Source: Phascolarctos cinereus (lineage: Eukaryota > Chordata > Mammalia > Diprotodontia > Phascolarctidae). From it: a stretch of DNA of 64,000 nt. The position numbers and the translations under genes were made by a program. The number at the start of each line of letters is the position of its first letter. The first letter of the stretch is position 1. The stretch spans positions 1,054,001-1,118,000 of the forward strand of contig NW_018344253.1 in the NCBI RefSeq assembly GCF_002099425.1. Reading direction: 5' to 3'. Below are positions 58,480 to 64,000 of this stretch, one piece after another. The notes under the pieces are model-generated. The model saw only the letters and a list, made by a program, of their open reading frames with translations, was not told the DNA's origin and did not search any database.

Positions 58480-58890
58480 AGATTTCAATGTCTCCCCATT
58501 CTCTGTACTGTAAAGTTGAAGCTTCCTTGTCTTGGTATGCAAGGCTTATTACAATCTGGCTTCAGTTTACCTTTTCAGCATTATCGTACTCCCCCTTTAT
58601 ATATTTCTATAAAGCCCAACCAGACTATTCCATGTTGCGCACTTTTCCTGTCCCTGAGCATTTGACTGTACCAGTGCTTGCACCTGAAATACTTTCTCCC
58701 TATTTATGCCTTTTGAACCCTGACCCTTATATCCTTTGAGACCTTCCTCAGACGTACTCTTAACTTCTCTTGTGCCTTAGTTTCTTTGTTTGCAACATAG
58801 AGAGGTTGAACTTAGAGGCTGGCCGCTAAGAATCATTCTATTTCTACATTTGCTGTCTTCATAAAGCCTTCCCAGATCCTCCCAAAGCAA
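58480..58890 (+). repeat. L2 LINE 3' end, forward
   Basis: CAATGTCTCCCCATTCTCTG, AAGGCTTATTACAATCTGGC, ACCTGAAATACTTTCTCCCT, TCCTTTGAGACCTTCCTCAG, TTCATAAAGCCTTCCCAGAT. Confidence 0.75.
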
Positions 58891-59220
58891 AATGACCTCT
58901 CTCTTTTGAAGTAGTAATAATTTATTATGTTTTTTGATTGTCCAGAACTGGGTTGAGCACTGTGGAATATGTGAGGGAAATATTCAGAGTCTGATACTCC
59001 AGAGAGGTTTAAAACATAGTCTGTGCCTGTTAAGTATTTACAATCCAATTGGGGAGGGCTCTGTAAATGACAGAATGTGCTTAAAATACAATGCCAGGTG
59101 CTGCATAAATGTCCCTGAGTGTCACCATCCCCTCTAGTACCAGGGAGAGGTAGGCTTTCCTGAGGTTTGGGCTCTTTATCTCTCTTGATCCCAGTAACCT
59201 CCTTCTGTCTTCCCTTATAG

Positions 59221-59354
59221 CACTACCCAGGTGGCTGAAAAAGCCCCAGGACAGCCAGCTAGAAGAAGGCAAGCCAGGTTACCTGCACTGCCTGAGTCAG
59301 GCCACACCTAAACCCACTGTCGTCTGGTACCGGAACCAGATGCTCATCTCTGAG
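59221..59354 (+). CDS. PTK7: PTK7 exon 8: first half of Ig domain 5
   Basis: (T)LPRWLKKPQDSQLEEGKPG, YLHCLSQATPKPTVVWYRNQ, MLISE. Cysteine in LHCLSQ, Trp in VVWYR. Acceptor TCCCTTATAG. It ends in phase 0 with donor GTGAGA. A second, better-matching donor GTGAGT lies 6 nt further on and would add two residues. Confidence 0.95.
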
Positions 59355-59714
59355 GTGAGAGTGAGTAGGTTTCAAGGTAGGTGGGCTGGGACATCTCTTG
59401 AAAACCATTTGTTAGGCATCCTCAAGATGTTTCTCTAGTCCTTCCTGTCCTTTCCCCTTAGACAACACGTCCTTGCCTCCTCTGTAGCATTTCCCCCCAC
59501 CTTCCCAGGAGAGATTCCTTCTTTCCTCTGAAATATGTGGTCCTTGGACTGAGGAGGGTTGGGGATGACTAGAGGATGACATTCCATGCCCTTACCCCCA
59601 TGCCCTCCACCCCTGGCCTTTGGAGTCTAAAGTATGTGATAGATTCTGCCTCCTCCGTGGGGAAGAGAAACCTAAGAGTGGACTGAGGCTTTCATGACAT
59701 GGATTGTACTGCAG

Positions 59715-59850
59715 GACTCAAGGTTCGAGATTTCAGAGAATGGGACTCTTCGCATCAACAACGTGGAGGTTTATGATGGAAATTTGTACCGATGTGTCAG
59801 CAGCACCCCTGCAGGCAGCATTGAGGCCCAGGCTCGAGTCCAGGTCCTAG
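59715..59850 (+). CDS. PTK7: PTK7 exon 9: second half of Ig domain 5
   Basis: DSRFEISENGTLRINNVEVY, DGNLYRCVSSTPAGSIEAQA, RVQVL and one base of Glu. Sequon NGT, cysteine in YRCVSS. Acceptor TACTGCAG, donor GTGAGT. Confidence 0.96.
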
Positions 59851-60328
59851 GTGAGTGAGACTTGTTGTCTTGAGGATAAGCCAGTGATTTAGGGGGAATG
59901 AGGGGATTGTAAAATCCAGAATGGAAGGAAACACAGCAGGATAGCATGTCACTACAGTGTCACTAGCAGGAGATTATCTTGCCTCTGCTCAGTAAAGACC
60001 TCTATAATGAGGAACTCGCTATCCTCTGAAATGACCCTTTCCATTTTTGGACAGCTACAATTGTTAGAAAGTTTTTTCTTTTATCAAGCCTTAATTTGCC
60101 TATCTGTAACTTCCACCCACAGCTCCTAGTTCTGTGCTCCGGGAACTGGCCTGCCCCACCCTATTAAGTCATCTCTTCCCCAGGCTAAATATCCCCAGTT
60201 TCTGCATTTGATGTTCATGTATTCAGAGCCATGCCCCCTCCAAAAAAAAAATAGTAATATGATGGTTGTATAGGGCCTGGGTCCTAAACTGACTGTCCAC
60301 ACCCATTCCTCCTCTCCCTCTTGGACAG
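59851..60328 (+). other. PTK7: PTK7 intron 9 with reverse L3/CR1
   Basis: At about 59990-60235 it carries a reverse L3/CR1 3' end (ATGAGGAACTCGCTATCCTC, CATTTTTGGACAGCTACAAT, GCCTTAATTTGCCTATCTGT, ACCCACAGCTCCTAGTTCTG). Confidence 0.8.
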
Positions 60329-60448
60329 AGAAACTGAAGTTCACGCCACCTCCCCAGCCTCAGCAGTGCATGGAGTTTGACAAAGAAGCTACAGTATCAT
60401 GCTCGGCCACGGGGCGGGAAAAGCCCACAATTCGATGGATGCGGGCAG
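60329..60448 (+). CDS. PTK7: PTK7 exon 10: first half of Ig domain 6
   Basis: (E)KLKFTPPPQPQQCMEFDKE, ATVSCSATGREKPTIRWMRA and one base of Asp. Cysteine in VSCSAT, Trp in IRWMR. Phase 1 on both sides and 120 nt, so skipping keeps the frame. Acceptor TTGGACAG, donor GTGAGT. Confidence 0.96.
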
Positions 60449-62985
60449 GTGAGTGCCCCGCAGTAGGGGAGGACAATGCAAGAGAGACTTACTGTGTGCT
60501 TACTATACGCCCAACCCCGTACTCAGTGCTGCGAGGCATCTGAAGAAATAATATCCTCATGTTATATGACACTTTAAGGATTATGTGCCTGTGAGGTTGG
60601 CCCTGCAGGTATTATTACCTCTCTTTTAGAGATGGGGAAACTGAGATTCAGAGGAGAAAAGTGATATGTCTTCTAATATATATCTATATCTATTTGTCTG
60701 TCTGTCTATCTATCTGTCTATAGCTATATATCTATCTATATATGTGTGTGTGTATGTGTGTATTACTCCTACTCAGAGAGATTTCACTCCTTTGGAAGGC
60801 AGCCATTTCCACTTTGGGAAGGGTCGTTCTAGGAAGGTCTCTTTTTGTCTTGTTTACACGTGGCAGAAATCTCCCCCTCTGCCATCTCCACCTGTCACAT
60901 CTAGTTCTGTCCTCTAGGACCAATTGGAACAATTCTGATTTCTCTTGGTAGCCTTAGTCAAAGACAGCTGAGTCTTCCTTACTCCTGCTTCCCTACTCCA
61001 CTTCTTCAACCATTCTTTGCCATGACTCAGACCTTATTCGAAGTTCACTGCTCTCTCCCCATACTCTGCTAAGACGTAGTCACAGTTTTCAAGTTTATCG
61101 TCTAGTTGGAAGGTACAAACATAAATAAACACACAAAAATCAGACAACAACTTGAACAATAGTATTGCCAAGCAATCCCTGATTAATCAATAAATGAGTG
61201 GGCCATAGATAGTAAGTGTTGTAAGTTGTGTTTTTTTTAATTTATTGATACATTTTGTTTTAACACTACAGACACTTCCCAATAAACCCCTTTACAAAGT
61301 ACATTCCCTGAAAAGAGTTGATTCATGATTAACAGAAAGGAGGGATGTGGACCTAACATTGACCATTGCTTTTGACCAGCATTTGACCAGCCTTTTCTTG
61401 TTGACTTTTTTTCATTGTTTTAATCATTAGGTATTTTGTTTCCTTGGGTTTTCTTTCTTTGTTCTACTGTGCTTTGCTATACATTTTAAGGAGGAGGGAG
61501 GACTCACTGAAGACTATGGTGGTCTAAGACAGGAGGATGGGGGATTTACACTGGGCCTCCATGGATGGATAGGTTTGTGATTGGCAGAGAGGAAGGAGAT
61601 GATGCTTCAGGAGCAGAAAGCCGCACAAGTGAGGGAAGGTGTTTTCCAGCAAGGCTGGGGGCTGGAGGCAGTGAAGATAGGACTTAGTCTATTGGGTTAA
61701 CTTGTGGAGTGTTTTGTAGGTGAGCTACAAAAGAGACCGTTATAAAGGCGCAGATTATTCCTGGCCTTGAAAAATAACAGCTTTCTGCATCCTTACTGTT
61801 ATTGCTGTCACACATGGAGAGTGCTGCTGTGGAGGTCGGGAGTTGTTCAATTGTGTCCAACTCTTCATGACCCCATTTGGGAATTTCTTTGCAAAGACAC
61901 TGAAGTGATTTGCCATTTCCTTCTCCAGCTCATTTTACAGATGAGGAAACTGAGGCAGACAGGGTTAACTGACTTGCCCAGGGTCTCATAGCTAGTAAGT
62001 GTCTGAGGCTGGATTTGAACTCGGGGAGATGAGTCTTCCTCATGTAGTCCCAGCATTCCATCTGCTGTGTCACCTAGCTACCTGATGAGTTTTAGTCTTA
62101 GGGATCTGCCACTAACTAGCTGTGACCTTAGGAGACTTTTCTTGGAATATCCATTTCTGCCTCTATAGAATGAGATTGGTTTGGATTGTGGAGTGATTCT
62201 AAGATCATTTCTTTTGATCTTCCATATAGGGCTTTGAGCTAAGTTGTAGTATCCCCCTTTTGTGAATGAGGAATGGGCCTGGATCCCTGTTTTGAGGCTT
62301 GGTAACATTAAATTACTTTGTCCAGGGATACCCAGCTTAGTAAGTAATGAATGGAGCTGGAGCCCTGTTCCTGCTGTGCTCCCTCCCAGGGTCGGGAGTT
62401 TGGGCTTAATTTTGTAGACTGTGGGGGAAGCATTGGGTGGCTTTTTGACCATAGTGGGTTAGCAGAAAGTGGACATTGTGACCCCTTTCCTGGGGATAAA
62501 CCCGAGCCCAGGTGAGCGGAAGATTTCTTATGAGAGCTCATGTGAGGTAATGGATTTGGAAAGAGGAAGGCCTAGGTTCCAGTAACACCTCGGACACTTA
62601 TTAGCTGTGTGACCCTGGACAAATCATTTCATGTTTCTGAATCTCAGGATGATAGATGATAATAGCACCCTACATTATAGGGTTGCTCTGAGGATCAGAT
62701 AAGGTAATGTATGTAAAGTAGTTTGTAAGCCTCAGGGGATCTTAGAAGGAGGGCCTTAGAGTCTGGTGTGCTCTAATTCATTGGGGAATTAACTTACCCA
62801 AAGTCACATAAATATTAAGTAGCAGAGTCAAAAATTGACCTCAGATCCTCTGTCCTTAAATGCAGTGTCCTTTCCATGATATTATACTATTTCTCAGACA
62901 TAAATATCAACTATTCTCTATGGGTGTGGCTTCAGGTGAGTGACTTCCCATTCCAGCCAGTCCACTTCCTGTTCCTTTTTTCTAG
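60449..62985 (+). other. PTK7: PTK7 intron 10, repeat-rich
   Basis: Reverse MIR end at 60540-60665, an (ATCT)n-type microsatellite at about 60670-60750, the RTE-tailed SINE at 61840-62083, a forward CORE-SINE at 62540-62745 (TGTGTGACCCTGGACAAATC), and a reverse fragment at 62750-62875. The segment 61070-61835, with a T-rich AATTTATTGATACATTTTGT start near 61239, looks repeat-derived but I cannot assign it. Confidence 0.7.
61840..62083 (-). repeat. RTE/BovB-tailed SINE, reverse
   Basis: AGTTGTTCAATTGTGTCCAA, CATGACCCCATTTGGGAATT, TTTACAGATGAGGAAACTGA, head GTGTCACCTAGCTACC. Confidence 0.9.
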
Positions 62986-63135
62986 ATGGGAGCAGCCTCC
63001 CAGACAGTGTGACAGACAATGCAGGAACCCTTCACTTCTCCAGGGTGACCAGGAGCGACGCTGGCAACTATACCTGCATTGCCTCTAATGAGCCTCAAGG
63101 CCAGATCAGTGCCCACGTGCAACTCACTGTGGCAG
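62986..63135 (+). CDS. PTK7: PTK7 exon 11: second half of Ig domain 6
   Basis: (D)GSSLPDSVTDNAGTLHFSR, VTRSDAGNYTCIASNEPQGQ, ISAHVQLTVA and one base of Val. Cysteine in YTCIAS; sequon NYT. Human has EWV where this has DSV. Acceptor TTTTTTCTAG, donor GTAGAT. Confidence 0.96.
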
Positions 63136-63282
63136 GTAGATGTCCAAGGACTGGGATGGGGAGGGGTGATAAGAGTTGGCTTCTGAAGGGAGGTTCTCTG
63201 ATGTGTGAACAGACAAGTCCATCTAGCCCAGGCTGCCACCCATCCCTCCAGTGCTCTGAATCTTGCCTTTCCCCCCATGCAG

Positions 63283-63433
63283 TTTTCATCACTTTCAAGC
63301 GAGAGCCTGAGCGTACAACGGTCTATCAGGGCCACACAGCTATGCTGCAGTGTGAGGCCCAAGGTGACCCTGACCCCCTCATCCAGTGGAAGGGCAAGGA
63401 CAGAATCCTGGATCCTGCTCAGCTCGGACCCAG
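63283..63433 (+). CDS. PTK7: PTK7 exon 12: first half of Ig domain 7
   Basis: (V)FITFKREPERTTVYQGHTA, MLQCEAQGDPDPLIQWKGKD, RILDPAQLGP and two bases of Arg. Cysteine in LQCEAQ, Trp in IQWKG. GDPDPLIQW covers the human MT1-MMP cleavage site (PKP|LI as I recall), here with Asp for Lys (D618, codon 63372-63374). Acceptor CCATGCAG, donor GTAGCT. Confidence 0.96.
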
Positions 63434-63569
63434 GTAGCTTCTACATCCACTCCCCACTTTCTTCCCTGGCCGCAAGCCTGACTGTTAGTTCCCAGGCTCT
63501 TGGGACTAAGAGTGAGAGATGAGTGGCCATAGGCATGTCTAAGATGGTGCTGGGATTTTCTTCCCACAG

Positions 63570-63697
63570 GATGCATATCTTCTCAAATGGCTCCCTAGTG
63601 ATCCACGATGTCACCTCAGAGGATTCAGGCCGCTATACCTGCATCGCTGGCAATAGCTGTAATATCAAGCACACAGAGGCTTCGCTCCATGTTGTGG
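63570..63697 (+). CDS. PTK7: PTK7 exon 13: second half of Ig domain 7
   Basis: (R)MHIFSNGSLVIHDVTSEDS, GRYTCIAGNSCNIKHTEASL, HVV and one base of Asp or Gly. Sequon NGS, cysteine in YTCIAG plus the extra family Cys in NSCN. Acceptor CCCACAG, donor GTATGG. This is the last exon in the window; the juxtamembrane region follows in exon 14 beyond the edge. Confidence 0.95.
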
Positions 63698-64000
63698 GTA
63701 TGGAGTGGGGTTACAGCAGGCTGGGAGGCCTCAGAGATGAGGACAATATCGTGTAGACACCAAGGACGGGATGCTGAGAGAATGTAAGGTCCTTGAGGGC
63801 AGGTCCCATCATAAGCACATCATACATGCCTAATAAATGTCTGCCCAGCTCATGTGGGAACATGAGGCCACAGCCCCGGAGCAGTAAAAGGATGCCTGGA
63901 GATTGGGTAGTGTTGGTGGTAGGTAAGATGTTTTAGTAAGAGGCTTAGCAGTGGATGGGCTGTGGATACTCTATATAGCAAGATCCTTCACTTGAAGTCT
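63698..64000 (+). other. PTK7: PTK7 intron 13 (start)
   Basis: Contains an L2 terminus fragment at about 63783-63842 (AAGGTCCTTGAGGGCAGGTC, ATGCCTAATAAATGTC). Nothing else recognised. Confidence 0.75.

Larger units (their letters stand above)
54076..59220 (+). other. PTK7: PTK7 intron 7, repeat-rich
   Basis: About 5.1 kb made mainly of the elements at 54160-54415, 55228-55460, 55985-58150, 58325-58462 and 58480-58890. The stretch 54420-55225 is AT-rich and unassigned; 55640-55730 holds a SINE tail. Confidence 0.8.

Noticed and set aside
61239-61500. Possible retroviral LTR or L1 piece (T-rich start, A/T-rich body)
   Set aside because: No paired copy, no recognisable ends or duplication; left unassigned.

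Overview
The window looks like marsupial (metatherian) genomic DNA. Its coding exons match two mammalian genes. Its repeats are CORE-SINEs (MIR/THER1-like), short poly-A SINEs with a tRNA-like head, SINEs with an RTE/BovB-like 3' end, L2 and L3/CR1 LINEs, and marsupial-type L1 3' ends. I cannot name the species. Exon boundaries were set by splice sites, reading frame and my memory of the human proteins, with no alignment.

Layout. (1) 1-3205: the last five coding exons and 3' UTR of KLC4 (kinesin light chain 4), plus strand, ending in a stop at 2775-2777 and a poly-A signal at 3180-3185. (2) 3206-5030: a short intergenic gap ending in a long polypyrimidine tract. (3) 5030-6300: a CpG island with a run of GC boxes, the promoter of PTK7 (protein tyrosine kinase 7, CCK4). 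Exon 1 codes for the signal peptide. (4) 5664-49265: PTK7 intron 1, about 43.6 kb, with many nested repeats and several repeat-poor blocks that could hold regulatory elements. (5) 49266-63697: PTK7 exons 2-13, which encode all seven Ig domains. The transmembrane segment and pseudokinase must lie beyond the right edge. The KLC4-PTK7 order and orientation match the human 6p21.1 arrangement as I recall it.

The 13 PTK7 exons total 2041 coding nt (680 codons plus 1 nt) and stay in frame across every junction. All 14 Ig cysteines are present. The two genes are neighbours and I see no functional link: KLC4 is a cargo-binding subunit of kinesin-1 and PTK7 is a Wnt/planar cell polarity co-receptor.

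I found no undescribed system, CRISPR array, RNA gene or clear retroviral copy. The points most worth a second look are a charge change at the known MT1-MMP cleavage site of PTK7, a shortened phospho-linker in KLC4, several ambiguous PTK7 splice sites, stacks of nested transposons with readable target-site duplications, and non-B-DNA-prone repeats, one of them next to the PTK7 exon 3 donor.
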